Numbered from the stretch's first letter, positions 8,595 through 18,997 are shown. The stretch is 38,143 nucleotides of DNA from Deltaproteobacteria bacterium (GCA_016200645.1 JACQEJ010000056.1:1-38143), one strand, 5' to 3'. Notes: a model not told the origin generated them from the sequence alone. Program-made: numbers and translations.

Positions 8595-9434
8595 ATGCTT
8601 ACCAAACGTATTATCCCCTGCCTTGATGTAAAAGACGGCCGTGTTGTAAAAGGCGTTAGCTTTGTCCAATTAAGAGATGCCGGCGATCCGGTAGAATGCG
8701 CCAAGGCTTACGAGGAACAGGGGGCTGACGAGCTTGTCTTTCTAGATATAACCGCATCTCATGAAACGAGGAATATTATCATTGATGTAGTGGAAAGAAC
8801 GGCGGCAGAGGTCTCTATGCCGCTGACGGTCGGCGGCGGCATAAGAACATTGGAGGATATAAAAGCGCTCCTGCACGCCGGGGCAGACAAGGTGTCAATC
8901 AATACCGCTGCTGTTGAAAATCCGGAGTTTGTAAAAAAGGCGGCAGAAAGATTTGGAAGTCAATGTATTGTTGTAGCCATTGATGCCAAAAAAAGAGAGG
9001 CGAGATGGGAGCTGGCAGATACCAGCGGCATGGGAGAAACCTTTAAATATTATACGCCAAGTCAGGCAGCCCTTGTGCCAACGTGGGATGTGTATACGCA
9101 CGGGGGGAGAAAGAACAGCGGTAAGGACGCTGTGCTATGGGCAAAAAAAGTAGAAGGGCTTGACGCCGGCGAAATACTGTTAACCAGCATGGACAAAGAT
9201 GGCACCAAGGAAGGCTATGACCTTGATCTTACATCAGCAATATCTGACAATGTTTCCATACCGGTCATTGCATCGGGCGGCGCAGGGAGGCTGGAACATC
9301 TTTACCAGGCGTTTACAGAAGGCAAGGCCGATGCGGTTTTGGCAGCATCCATATTTCACTTTGGCGAATTCACCATCCCGCAGGCAAAAAAGTTTCTCAA
9401 AGAAAAGGGGATCAACATAAGACCAGAAGAATAA
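8595..9434 (+). CDS. hisF: Imidazole glycerol phosphate synthase HisF
   Basis: [63 protein letters not shown]. Confidence 0.96.
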   Translation: MLTKRIIPCLDVKDGRVVKGVSFVQLRDAGDPVECAKAYEEQGADELVFLDITASHETRNIIIDVVERTAAEVSMPLTVGGGIRTLEDIKALLHAGADKVSINTAAVENPEFVKKAAERFGSQCIVVAIDAKKREARWELADTSGMGETFKYYTPSQAALVPTWDVYTHGGRKNSGKDAVLWAKKVEGLDAGEILLTSMDKDGTKEGYDLDLTSAISDNVSIPVIASGGAGRLEHLYQAFTEGKADAVLAASIFHFGEFTIPQAKKFLKEKGINIRPEE

Positions 9435-9471
9435 AAAGAGGTTTTTCCCGCCGACGCCCAATCCACTTACC

Positions 9472-9500
9472 TTGACATCCTCCAATTCTGTGGCAATACT
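9472..9500 (+). promoter_or_regulatory. Sigma70-like promoter for the small Cys-rich ORF
   Basis: TTGACA 9472-9477, 17-bp spacer, AATACT 9495-9500. Confidence 0.5.
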
Positions 9501-9531
9501 TTACACAGGACTTATGGAGGAGGTGATAAAG

Positions 9532-9639
9532 ATGTGCCAGACATGCGGATGCTCTCCGTGCGCTAAATGCGGCAAGCCGATTAAAAATGGCGTGTGCAGC
9601 GGCTGCAACAAAAAATCAGCGCAATGCACGTGCAGGTAA
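9532..9639 (+). CDS. 35-aa Cys-rich small protein (MCQTCGCSPCAKCGKPIKNGVCSGCNKKSAQCTCR)
   Basis: Below the track's length cutoff; strong SD GGAGGAGGTGATAAAG, upstream promoter-like site and downstream terminator; 9 Cys of 35 residues. Confidence 0.8.
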   Translation: MCQTCGCSPCAKCGKPIKNGVCSGCNKKSAQCTCR

Positions 9640-9640
9640 T

Positions 9641-9682
9641 AAAAAGACCTCCTTGCTAAAATTCCGGCAGGGAGGTCTTTTT
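9641..9682. terminator. Bidirectional rho-independent terminator
   Basis: AAAAAGACCTCC (9641-9652) / GGAGGTCTTTTT (9671-9682), A-run and T-run on opposite sides, between convergent genes. Confidence 0.8.
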
Positions 9683-9685
9683 TTA

Positions 9686-10306
9686 TTAACTTGCAGCTAT
9701 CTGCATTATATTTTTTCCGCTCTCTATGTTAGAAAGCCTTTTCTGGCAGACCGCCCAGTTAATGTTCTTCATAAAGGCATCAATGTAAGGCGGCCTTTTC
9801 ACGCCGTAGTCTATAACATAGGCGTGTTCATAAACATCCATGATAAGCACAGGCGTAACGCAGGCAGGCACATTGAAGTTATGAGTGTCAAGGCAGTAAT
9901 TATGCAGCTTCCCGTCATAGAGGCAGTGGCCGAGAATTACCCATCCCCGCGCAGCCATGCCGCACGCCTTAAAATCCTCCTGCCATTTTTCAAAAGAACC
10001 AAAATCCCGCGCTGTTAAATCAGCAAGTTTCCCCGAAGGCTTCTTTTCACCTTTGGCGCTTAGATTTTCAAAATAGAGTTCATGAAGGACAATGCCGTTT
10101 AGGGCAAATGTTTCATCTGCCTTGAGGGCCCTGAAATCGCTGAACACCTGATTTGCCTTGCTCCGGTCAACTGCCTTCAGCCTTTCCTCAACCTCATTGA
10201 GTTTGTTCACATACCCCGCATAGAGTATGTCCATGTGCTGAGATATCTGATTGTCAGATATGCCGTCAAGCCCTTTGATATTGAATCTTTTGGGTTGATG
10301 CGCCAT
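9686..10306 (-). CDS. Fe/Mn superoxide dismutase family protein
   Basis: Metal-ligand contexts ISQH, VLHELYFEN and MDVYEHAYVIDYG; GSFEKWQEDFKACG. Confidence 0.85.
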   Translation of the reverse strand: MAHQPKRFNIKGLDGISDNQISQHMDILYAGYVNKLNEVEERLKAVDRSKANQVFSDFRALKADETFALNGIVLHELYFENLSAKGEKKPSGKLADLTARDFGSFEKWQEDFKACGMAARGWVILGHCLYDGKLHNYCLDTHNFNVPACVTPVLIMDVYEHAYVIDYGVKRPPYIDAFMKNINWAVCQKRLSNIESGKNIMQIAAS

Positions 10307-10382
10307 AGTCGTGTATACCTCCTTATAATAGTTTGTATTTAAGTAATAGCAGGAAAAAATTTTTTGTCAATAAGTTGACACC

Positions 10383-10417
10383 ATTACTTGAATGCCCTGC
10401 GGTCAAGTAACGGGGTT
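10383..10417 (+). repeat. Heptameric repeat island related to 5112-5153
   Basis: ATTACTT GAATGCC CTGCGGT CAAGTAA CGGGGTT; shares the CAAGTAN CGGGGTN words; TTACTTGA/TCAAGTAA inverted. Confidence 0.6.
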
Positions 10418-10454
10418 GACTGCTTCTGCCTCCTGTGCTAAACTTCGCTCCATT

Positions 10455-11510
10455 ATGCCGGAAACCATAATAGAAAAAATAGAAGTCAAGCGCTTGCAGA
10501 TACTGTATGAAAACGGGAATGTGGACGAAAGCCTCATGCCCGATCTTTCCGATAATGATCTGAAAAAGATGTTTGAGCTCTTCATCCTTGCAAGGCAGTT
10601 TGACCAGAGGGCGCTTAAGCTCCACGCAGAGGGGAGGCTGGGAACTTACGCATCCATCCTCGGTCAGGAGGCGTCGCAGATCGGCAGCGCTTATACGCTG
10701 GAAAAAAGCGATCGGGTATTTCCGTCATTCAGAGAGATGGGCGTGTATATTACATTAGGCTATCCAATCTGGATGCTCTTTCAATATTGGACCGGCGATG
10801 AGCGGGGCATGAGGACGCCGGATGATTTGAATATCTTTCCGGTTTCCGTGCCGGTAGGCACGCACACGCCCCATGCTGTTGGCGCAGCCTTTGCCGCAAA
10901 AATAAAAGGACACAAGACAGCAACAGCAGCATACTTCGGCGACGGCGGCTCATCCAAAGGAGATTTTCACGAGGGACTGAATATTGCCGGCGTGTATAAA
11001 CTTCCTGTTATATTTATCTGCCAGAATAATCAGTGGGCAATATCGCTTCCCCGCGAAAAACAGACAGCAGCGAAAACAATCGCGCAAAAGGCTTTTGGAT
11101 ATGGCTTTGAGGGAATACAGGTTGACGGCAATGACATATTTGCGGTTTACAAGGCCACGAAGGATGCGCTGGCAAAGGCGCGGGCGGGCAGCGGGCCGAC
11201 GCTTATAGAATGTTTTACCTACAGGATGGCCGACCATACCACTGCGGATGATGCCTCAAGGTATCGCTCAAAAGAGGATGTGGAAAAATGGAAGGCGCGG
11301 GATCCGCTTTTGAGATTGAAATTGTATATGGAGAGAAAAGGTCTGTGGACGCAGCAGTATGAAGACGAGGTAAAAAAGAGGGTGACGGATTTTGTGGACA
11401 GCGAGATTAAGAAACATGAGGCCGCGGCAATGCCGGAACAAAAGGATATACTAAATTTCACATATAAAGAATTGACACAAAGACAGAAAAAGGAATTGGA
11501 AACTCTGTAA
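10455..11510 (+). CDS. pdhA: Pyruvate/2-oxo acid dehydrogenase E1 alpha
   Basis: TPHAVGAAFAAKIKG, AYFGDGGSSKGDFHEGLN, YRMADHTTADDASRYR. Confidence 0.92.
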   Translation: MPETIIEKIEVKRLQILYENGNVDESLMPDLSDNDLKKMFELFILARQFDQRALKLHAEGRLGTYASILGQEASQIGSAYTLEKSDRVFPSFREMGVYITLGYPIWMLFQYWTGDERGMRTPDDLNIFPVSVPVGTHTPHAVGAAFAAKIKGHKTATAAYFGDGGSSKGDFHEGLNIAGVYKLPVIFICQNNQWAISLPREKQTAAKTIAQKAFGYGFEGIQVDGNDIFAVYKATKDALAKARAGSGPTLIECFTYRMADHTTADDASRYRSKEDVEKWKARDPLLRLKLYMERKGLWTQQYEDEVKKRVTDFVDSEIKKHEAAAMPEQKDILNFTYKELTQRQKKELETL

Positions 11511-11522
11511 AGCAGAACCAAA

Positions 11523-11578
11523 GGGTCAAAGTGTCTTACTCTGATACTCTTACTCTGACTCTTTGACTCTCTGACACT
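11523..11578 (+). repeat. Heptameric repeat island, pdhA-pdhB spacer
   Basis: GGGTCAA AGTGTCT TACTCTG ATACTCT TACTCTG ACTCTTT GACTCTC TGACACT; AGTGTC pairs with GACACT. Confidence 0.85.
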
Positions 11579-11585
11579 TATTTAT

Positions 11586-12545
11586 ATGGCGCGCATAAAC
11601 ATGGTTCAAGCAATAAACCTTGCCCTAAGGCAGGAGATGGAAAAGGACAGGGATGTTGTCCTCATCGGCGAGGATGTAGGCAGGGACGGCGGTGTCTTCA
11701 GGATAACAGAAGGCCTTGTTGAAAAATTTCCTGACAGGATTTTTGATACACCTCTCGCCGAATCAGGCATTGCAGGGGTCGCTGTTGGCATGGCGGCTTA
11801 TGGCCTCAAGCCGGTTGCCGAGATACAATTCATGGGATTCATCTACGCCTGCGTTGAGCAAATTTTTTCCCACGCATCGCGCATTCGCTCCCGCTCGCGC
11901 GGACGCTACACATGCCCGCTCGTGATACGAACGCCCTACGGCCTCGGCATAAAACCGCCGGAGCTTCATTCAGAATCTACAGAGGCGCTTTTCTGCCACA
12001 TGCCTGGAATAAAGGTTGTTGTGCCGAGCTCGCCATACAACGCAAAAGGTCTTCTCATATCAGCCATCCGCGATCCCGACCCGGTAGTATTCCTTGAACC
12101 CACGAGGTTATACCGGCTCATAAAAGAAGAGGTTCCGGAAACCGAATACGCCATCCCGCTTGAAAAGGCGCGGATTGTTCAGGAAGGAAAGGACATCACC
12201 GTCATTGCATGGGGGAGTATGCTGCACCGCGTGTTGGAAAGCATAGAAGGATTTGATGCAGAGGTAATTGATTTAATGACATTAAGCCCGTATGATGAAG
12301 AGACGATTTTAAACTCCGTGAAAAAGACCGGCAGGGTAGTTATCGTTCACGAGGCCACAAGGAACTGCGGCTTCGGCGCAGAGCTCTCTGCATTCATTGC
12401 AGAGGAGGCAATGCTTCATCTCAAGTCTCCTATCGTCCGAGTCACCGGCCTTGACGCTGTAATCCCAATGGCAAGGCTTGAGGATTATTATGCGCCTGCG
12501 AAGGAGAAGATTGTGAAGGCGCTAAAAAAGGTGATGGAGTATTAG
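11586..12545 (+). CDS. pdhB: Pyruvate/2-oxo acid dehydrogenase E1 beta
   Basis: MVQAINLALRQEMEKDRDVVLIGEDVGRDGGVFRITEGL; FDTPLAESGIAGVAVGMA. Confidence 0.93.
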   Translation: MARINMVQAINLALRQEMEKDRDVVLIGEDVGRDGGVFRITEGLVEKFPDRIFDTPLAESGIAGVAVGMAAYGLKPVAEIQFMGFIYACVEQIFSHASRIRSRSRGRYTCPLVIRTPYGLGIKPPELHSESTEALFCHMPGIKVVVPSSPYNAKGLLISAIRDPDPVVFLEPTRLYRLIKEEVPETEYAIPLEKARIVQEGKDITVIAWGSMLHRVLESIEGFDAEVIDLMTLSPYDEETILNSVKKTGRVVIVHEATRNCGFGAELSAFIAEEAMLHLKSPIVRVTGLDAVIPMARLEDYYAPAKEKIVKALKKVMEY

Positions 12546-12607
12546 GGGGAATGACGATTTCTCCCCCTGCCCTTTCCAGAGGGGAATAAAGGAAAAGGAG
12601 ATTGAAC

Positions 12608-14689
12608 ATGCGACAAAATCGTCTTATGAAAAAAAGCTTTCTTCTCACAAGCCTCACGCTCCTCATTCTCTTTCAACCCGCATTCGGCGAGACAAAGCAG
12701 GCCGCTGTATCTGTGCGGAAGGTTGTGCTGTTTACCAGCGGCGTCGGATATTTTGAACATGCAGGCACCATAACGGGAAATAGCAGTACGGAGCTTCGCT
12801 TCAAAACCGAGCAGATCAACGACATCCTCAAATCTCTGGTTCTTGAAGACCTTAACGGCGGAAAGGTCGGAACTGTTGTGTATCCTTCTCAAGACCCCCT
12901 TGCAAAGACCTTGCGGAGTTTTCAGGTTGACATCTCGGACAATCCGTCCCTGGCCAGACTACTGGGCAAGATGCGCGGGGCGAAAATAAAAGTAAGCGCA
13001 CACGGAGAGGATATAAACGGCGCTATTCTCGGAGTTGAGGCAAAACAAAAAAGCATCGGCGAGAAGGAGAGAATCGTAGAAACATGGGCATTGAATATCA
13101 TCTCCGGCGCAAGCATTCGTTCCATATCGCTGGACGATGTTCAAAAAATAGAGTTGGAAGATGCTGAACTTCAGGCTGAGTTGAACAAAGCGATGACGCT
13201 TCTGGCGCAATCCAGGGACAAAGATAAAAAGCCGGTGTTGATAAACTTTTCCGGCCAGGGTGAGCGCCGGGTGCGATTGGGATATGTCGTTGAAACGCCG
13301 GTTTGGAAAACGAGCTACCGCCTCATCCTGCCTGCGGATACAAAGGATAAAGCTCATCTGCAAGGGTGGGCAATCGTGGAGAATCAGACGGACAACGACT
13401 GGAATAATGTGCAGCTTTCTCTGGTAAGCGGACGGCCTATTTCCTTTGTGTATGACCTCTATCAGCCCCTCTATCTCCCGCGGCCTGTGGTGCAGCCGAA
13501 GTTATATACGGGTCTATCTCCCCGGATGTATGAAGGCGGAATGGAATTGCCGGAAGAGGTTGAGGCGCAAAGTTTTGGAGCAAAAGAGGAGGGCGCTGTT
13601 GCAGAGAAAAAGATGCTGAGACAAAAAGATATGGCAAAGGCCGGAGCATTTGCATCCGCTCCGATGATAAGCGCACAGAGAGCGGAACCCATTGATGCAA
13701 CGCGCAGCATCGTATCTCTCGCCGAGGCTGGCAAAATCGGCGAACTTTTTCAATATACGGTCGCGAATGTATCGCTCCCGCGGCAGCAGTCGGCCATGAT
13801 CCCGATTATCACCGATGATATCACGGCAGAGCGGGTCAGCATCTACAATCAAAATGTTTTGCCCAAAAATCCTCTGAGCGGCGCGCGGCTTGTCAACACA
13901 ACCGGCAAGCATCTCCTGCAAGGACCAATCACAGTTCTTGACGATAATACCTACGCCGGCGATGCTCAGATTGACGACCTCCCGCCGGGGCAGGAGCGGC
14001 TGCTGAGTTATGCCATTGATATGAAGGTTCAGATTGACGGATCAAAGACCACGCAGGAGGATACGATTGAAACCGGAAAAATCGTGAAAGGGATTTTGCA
14101 TCTTCAGCGGAAGAGTATTTTTACCCGCGAGTATGTTGTTGAAAATAAGGATGATAAAGAAAAGGTCGTCATCATTGAGCATCCCTTCAGGCAAGGGTGG
14201 AAACTAGCGGACAGCCCGAAACCTGTGGGGACTACGGACAGGCTCTATCGTTTTCAGGAGTCCGTTGCTGCGGGCAAGAAAGCGAAGCTCGTCGTGCATG
14301 AGGAGATCGTTCAATCCGAAACATTAGCGATCCTTCCGGCGGATTTCGGGCAGTTGGAATATTACAGCCGCTCCGGAAAGATTCCGCAAAAGGTGAGGGA
14401 CGCGCTGGCAAAGGCAATGGAGATGAAAAAGGCCATGACGGACAACCAGCGGAAGATTGCGGAGAAACAGAAAGAGGTTGCGGATATAACGCAGGAGCAG
14501 CAGAGGATCCGCGAGAACATGAAAACCGTCAATCAGACAAGCCAGTATTACTCAAGGCTCCTTGCCAAGCTGAACGAGCAGGAGACAAAGATAGAAAAAT
14601 TGCAGGCTCAGATGGAACAGCATCAGGAAGCGTATGACAAACAGCGAAAGAATCTGGAAGATTATTTGATGAATATGTCGCTGGAGTGA
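12608..14689 (+). CDS. DUF4139 domain-containing exported protein
   Basis: Signal peptide FLLTSLTLLILFQPAFGE; middle YVVETPVWKTSYRLIL; C-terminal coiled coil. Family call from motif recall. Confidence 0.75.
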   Translation: MRQNRLMKKSFLLTSLTLLILFQPAFGETKQAAVSVRKVVLFTSGVGYFEHAGTITGNSSTELRFKTEQINDILKSLVLEDLNGGKVGTVVYPSQDPLAKTLRSFQVDISDNPSLARLLGKMRGAKIKVSAHGEDINGAILGVEAKQKSIGEKERIVETWALNIISGASIRSISLDDVQKIELEDAELQAELNKAMTLLAQSRDKDKKPVLINFSGQGERRVRLGYVVETPVWKTSYRLILPADTKDKAHLQGWAIVENQTDNDWNNVQLSLVSGRPISFVYDLYQPLYLPRPVVQPKLYTGLSPRMYEGGMELPEEVEAQSFGAKEEGAVAEKKMLRQKDMAKAGAFASAPMISAQRAEPIDATRSIVSLAEAGKIGELFQYTVANVSLPRQQSAMIPIITDDITAERVSIYNQNVLPKNPLSGARLVNTTGKHLLQGPITVLDDNTYAGDAQIDDLPPGQERLLSYAIDMKVQIDGSKTTQEDTIETGKIVKGILHLQRKSIFTREYVVENKDDKEKVVIIEHPFRQGWKLADSPKPVGTTDRLYRFQESVAAGKKAKLVVHEEIVQSETLAILPADFGQLEYYSRSGKIPQKVRDALAKAMEMKKAMTDNQRKIAEKQKEVADITQEQQRIRENMKTVNQTSQYYSRLLAKLNEQETKIEKLQAQMEQHQEAYDKQRKNLEDYLMNMSLE

Positions 14690-14703
14690 TGAGGAGGTGT
14701 TCT

Positions 14704-15861
14704 ATGGCCTTTGACTTTGTTTTGCCCGATCTGGGCGAAGGGATAACCGAGGGAGAGATACGGCGGTGGGTTGTAAAAGAGGGCGATGCCGTGAACGAGC
14801 ATCAGACGATCCTTGAGGTTGAGACGGATAAGGCCGTTGTGGAGGTGCCTTCTCCCAAAAAGGGTTTTGTGCAGAAGATTTTCAAGCTGGAAGGAGAGAT
14901 TGCCAAGGTCGGCGATATCTTGCTCACGATTGCAGAGACACTGGAGGAAAAAAAGGAAGAGAAAAAGTCCTTCGGCGTTGTCGGCCGTCTGCCCGAAGCA
15001 GAGGAAATTTTGGCAACACCCGCAGTGCGAAATCTTGCAAAGAGGTTTGGCGTCAATATTGAAAAGGTAAAAGGCACAGGCCCTGGAGGCAGGATAACAG
15101 AGGAAGATGTAGCTAAGGCATCCGGCGGGGCAAAGGATTTAACAAAAGATCAATACGGCTCGGTAGAGCGGGTGCCGATAAAAGGGGTGCGCCGGAGCAT
15201 TGTAAAAAATCTGCTGGCAAGCATGCGTAATGCGGCATTTGTCACCGGCATGGATGATGCGGATGTCTCAGCGCTCTGGAGACTCAGGGAAAAGGAAAAA
15301 AAGGTTGCGCTGGCAAAGGGGATAAGGCTTACATTTTTGCCATTTTTTATGAAAGCAGTTCAGCATGCACTGGTTGCATACCCAAGACTCAATGCGTCTG
15401 TTGACGAGGCAGGCGAGGAGATAATTGTTAAAAAGTATTATAACATCGGCGTTGCCGTAGATACGCCGGATGGGCTGATGGTGCCTGTTGTAAAGGATGT
15501 GGATAAAAAGACAATCCTTGAGCTGGCAAAGGAGCTTCAGGAACTCTCTGATAAGGCAAAGGAGAGGAAGATAAAGTTGGGAGAGCTCAAGGGAAGCACA
15601 TTTACGATTTCAAACTATGGCTCATTCGGCGGCACCTATGCAACGCCCATAATAAACTATCCTGATGTTGCGATACTCGGCACAGGTAAGATCTCTGAGA
15701 GGCCGTGGATAAAAGACGGGCAAGTTGTCATCAGAAAGGTTCTTTCCCTTTCCCTCACCTTTGACCATCGGGTTATTGACGGCGCAGAGGCAGCCCAGTT
15801 TTTAAATAAAATAATTCAATATCTTGAAGACCCTGACCAGATTTTTATAGAAAGCGCATAA
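14704..15861 (+). CDS. pdhC: Dihydrolipoamide acyltransferase E2 (single lipoyl domain)
   Basis: FVLPDLGEGITEGEI, VETDKAVVEVPSP, peripheral-subunit-binding region, FDHRVIDGAEAAQFL; SD GAGGAGG. Confidence 0.93.
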   Translation: MAFDFVLPDLGEGITEGEIRRWVVKEGDAVNEHQTILEVETDKAVVEVPSPKKGFVQKIFKLEGEIAKVGDILLTIAETLEEKKEEKKSFGVVGRLPEAEEILATPAVRNLAKRFGVNIEKVKGTGPGGRITEEDVAKASGGAKDLTKDQYGSVERVPIKGVRRSIVKNLLASMRNAAFVTGMDDADVSALWRLREKEKKVALAKGIRLTFLPFFMKAVQHALVAYPRLNASVDEAGEEIIVKKYYNIGVAVDTPDGLMVPVVKDVDKKTILELAKELQELSDKAKERKIKLGELKGSTFTISNYGSFGGTYATPIINYPDVAILGTGKISERPWIKDGQVVIRKVLSLSLTFDHRVIDGAEAAQFLNKIIQYLEDPDQIFIESA

Positions 15862-15938
15862 TAGGCTAAAGGCGGTAGGCTGATGGCTAAAGGATGTAAA
15901 ATAAAAAGACTTCTTCAGCCTTCAGTCTTTAGCCTAAT
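15862..15938 (+). repeat. Heptameric inverted island (11 units), E2-exchanger spacer
   Basis: TAGGCTA AAGGCGG TAGGCTG ATGGCTA AAGGATG TAAAATA AAAAGAC TTCTTCA GCCTTCA GTCTTTA GCCTAAT; begins 1 nt after the E2 stop. Confidence 0.9.
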
Positions 15939-15946
15939 AATTATCT

Positions 15947-16963
15947 ATGACCCAAGACCTCATTATACTCATAGTCTCTCTTATCGTTATAATAATTGCC
16001 TCCGAGATATTCACCAATGCGATAGAATCCCTTGGCAGCAAGCTTAAATTTTCAGAGGGTGTGACCGGGAGCATATTTGCCGCAGTAGGAACGGCGCTGC
16101 CTGAAACCATGGTGCCGTTGGTTGCTATATTTGCCGGGAACTCTGCCGAGATAAGCGAAGAGGTTGGTGTCGGCGCCATACTCGGCGCGCCGCTCATGCT
16201 TTCTACCATGGCAATGTTTCTTGTCGGCTGCGCTGTATGGGTGTTCAGGCGCAGGAGAAGAAAGACTTCCGTTGCCCCGGAACGCACCGGCCTGAAGCGC
16301 GACCTTGAATTTTTCCTTTTTGTATTTTCTCTGGCATTTCTTGTGGCATTTACGCCATCGGCATGGCGGCTTTTTCGCATCTTTGTAGCGGTTGTGCTGG
16401 TGCTTTCGTATTTTTATTATGTGCTGGAGACTGTAAAGGCAAGCAAGAAATTGGTTATCTGCGGGTGCGCCACGGAAGAGAGCAAAGATTTGTATTTGTC
16501 TGCCATATTCAAAGACCACATGGTATTTGTTGTCATCCAGCTTTTGATTGCGCTCGGCCTTATTATAGCAGGCGCAAAAGGGTTTGTGATTGGTGTTGAG
16601 CATCTTGCAGCAATTATCCATATCCCTGTAATTGCCCTTTCGCTTTTAATTGTGCCGATTGCAACTGAGCTCCCTGAAAAGGTAAACAGCATCACATGGA
16701 TAAGGCATGGAAAGGACACCATGGCGGTGGGAAACATCACCGGCGCCATGGTGTTTCAGGGAAGCGTCCTTCCTGCCATAGGCATATTCCTTACGCCGTG
16801 GACAACAAATCTTACCGTCACCGCAAGCAGCGTCATTACCCTGCTGGCCGGAGGCTGGATATACCTTCTCGTTGCCAGGAAAATAAAGATAACCCCGCCG
16901 CTTCTTCTTGTGAATGGAGTTTTTTATGGTCTCTTTGTCTTGATTGTTGTGGCGCGTTTGTAG
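15947..16963 (+). CDS. Sodium/calcium exchanger family membrane protein
   Basis: GTALPETMVPLVAIFAGNSAEISEEVGVGAILGAP and IATELPEKVNSITWIRHGKDTMAVGNITGAMVFQ alpha-repeat-like motifs. Confidence 0.85.
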   Translation: MTQDLIILIVSLIVIIIASEIFTNAIESLGSKLKFSEGVTGSIFAAVGTALPETMVPLVAIFAGNSAEISEEVGVGAILGAPLMLSTMAMFLVGCAVWVFRRRRRKTSVAPERTGLKRDLEFFLFVFSLAFLVAFTPSAWRLFRIFVAVVLVLSYFYYVLETVKASKKLVICGCATEESKDLYLSAIFKDHMVFVVIQLLIALGLIIAGAKGFVIGVEHLAAIIHIPVIALSLLIVPIATELPEKVNSITWIRHGKDTMAVGNITGAMVFQGSVLPAIGIFLTPWTTNLTVTASSVITLLAGGWIYLLVARKIKITPPLLLVNGVFYGLFVLIVVARL

Positions 16964-17053
16964 TTGTCTTATATCCTTATCCCATCCAGACTAATTCACC
17001 CCATAAACGGTTTCGCTTTACTTTTGGGCAATAAAATCTTATAAAATAGTAAA

Positions 17054-17158
17054 CCCCCACACCTTGACCCCCACACCAAAGATTTTGGTGTGGGGGCAAG
17101 GAAGAAACGAAGTAACCCTGCGCCAAGAGCGCAGGGCATTCCCAACAAGGTGTGGGGG
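17054..17158 (+). repeat. 105-bp nested inverted-repeat element (predicted three-way junction)
   Basis: Outer arms CCCCCACACCTTG 17054-17066 / CAAGGTGTGGGGG 17146-17158; inner hairpin CCCCCACACCAAA-gat-TTTGGTGTGGGGG 17068-17096; second hairpin CCCTGCGC-caaga-GCGCAGGG 17116-17136. Confidence 0.9.
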
Positions 17159-17208
17159 CTTCTCTTTTGCAATGAAAAAAAGCGAAACATTCCTCAAGGT
17201 TATTATTA

Positions 17209-17628
17209 TGGAGAAGTTTACGCTGGGGGTAATAGCCGCGCTTTTATCCTTTGGCATTATAAGTCTTATCAATAAAGATATGGAGGAGTTCGCAAATAAT
17301 CTTGTTGTCTTTTTTAATCTGGATACGGATAACTACTATATTGAGGCCCTTATAGACCGGATCGGGATGATTGAAAACGGGACGATTATAGGAGTTTCCA
17401 TCGGCATGGTTTCCTATGCGTCGCTGAACCTTGCAATGGCCTACGGCCTGCATAAGAGAAGACGATGGGCTGAATGGCTGACGGTAATTGCAACCTCTCT
17501 GCTCATTCCGTTTGAAATATATGAGATTATCCAGGCGCAGACCATAGTCCGTATCGGCATCTTGATATTGAATATTGCGATTGTATACTATCTTGCAAAG
17601 CATAAGGAGTTGTTCAAGGGAAGGAAAA

Positions 17629-17636
<8 letters not shown>
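17209..17636 (+). CDS. DUF2127-like membrane protein
   Basis: Transmembrane segments and [36 protein letters not shown]; track N-terminus (from 17064) lies inside the repeat element so a downstream ATG (17169 or 17209) is more likely. Confidence 0.7.
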
Positions 17637-18311
<675 letters not shown>

Positions 18312-18312
<1 letters not shown>

Positions 18313-18374
18313 CGAATTTGAGAATTGGTTGATTAGAAAAAAACCGTTTCACTAATCTCTAATTCCCCAATTCG
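18312..18374 (+). repeat. Heptameric inverted island, hisIE-HIT spacer
   Basis: GCGAATT TGAGAAT TGGTTGA TTAGAAA AAAACCG TTTCACT AATCTCT AATTCCC CAATTCG. Confidence 0.85.
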
Positions 18375-18391
18375 CCATCACAGGAGGGCTT

Positions 18392-18727
18392 ATGGACTGC
18401 ATATTCTGCAAGATAGCAAAAAAGGATATACCGGCAGCCGTGGTGCTGGAGAATGACAATCTTATCGCGATAAAGGACATAAATCCTCAGGCCCCTGCGC
18501 ATATACTGATAATGCCAAAAAAACACTACGCAACCCTTTTGGATTGCAAGGATAAAGGGCTCATTGGCGATATGCTCCTCATGGCAAATCAGGTGGCTGA
18601 AAAACTTAAGGTTTATGAAAAAGGGTTCAGGGTTGTCATCAATACAAATCAGGATGGCGGCCAGACAGTATTTCATCTGCACATGCACCTGCTTGCAGGA
18701 AGGCCTCTTTCCGGTATGATGGGTTAA
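18392..18727 (+). CDS. HIT family (HinT-like) protein
   Basis: MDCIFCKIAKKDIPAAVVLEND; HLHMHLLAGRPL. Confidence 0.95.
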   Translation: MDCIFCKIAKKDIPAAVVLENDNLIAIKDINPQAPAHILIMPKKHYATLLDCKDKGLIGDMLLMANQVAEKLKVYEKGFRVVINTNQDGGQTVFHLHMHLLAGRPLSGMMG

Positions 18728-18796
18728 TTTTTTGCTTGCACTAACAATGCATGATTGTTAAGATATAAAACTTAATTATTCTTTGGGAGGATTATT

Positions 18797-18997
18797 ATGA
18801 AAGAAGGCATTCATCCGAAATATGAGCCGACAACCGTTGAGTGCGCCTGCGGGTTTGTTGTAGAGACCAGATCCACCAAAAAAGATTTAAAGGTGGAGAT
18901 ATGCTCCAACTGCCATCCTTTTTTTACAGGCAAGCAAAAGCTGGTGGATTCTGCCGGAAGGGTTGAGAGGTTTAAGAAGAAATATAAGAAACAATAG
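18797..18997 (+). CDS. rpmE: 50S ribosomal protein L31
   Basis: [19 protein letters not shown]...[30 protein letters not shown]. Confidence 0.97.
   Translation: MKEGIHPKYEPTTVECACGFVVETRSTKKDLKVEICSNCHPFFTGKQKLVDSAGRVERFKKKYKKQ

Noticed and set aside
17064-17208. N-terminal extension MTPTPKILVWGQGRNEVTLRQERRAF of the DUF2127 ORF
   Set aside because: Encoded by the nested palindrome; no membrane-protein features there; downstream ATGs are more plausible.
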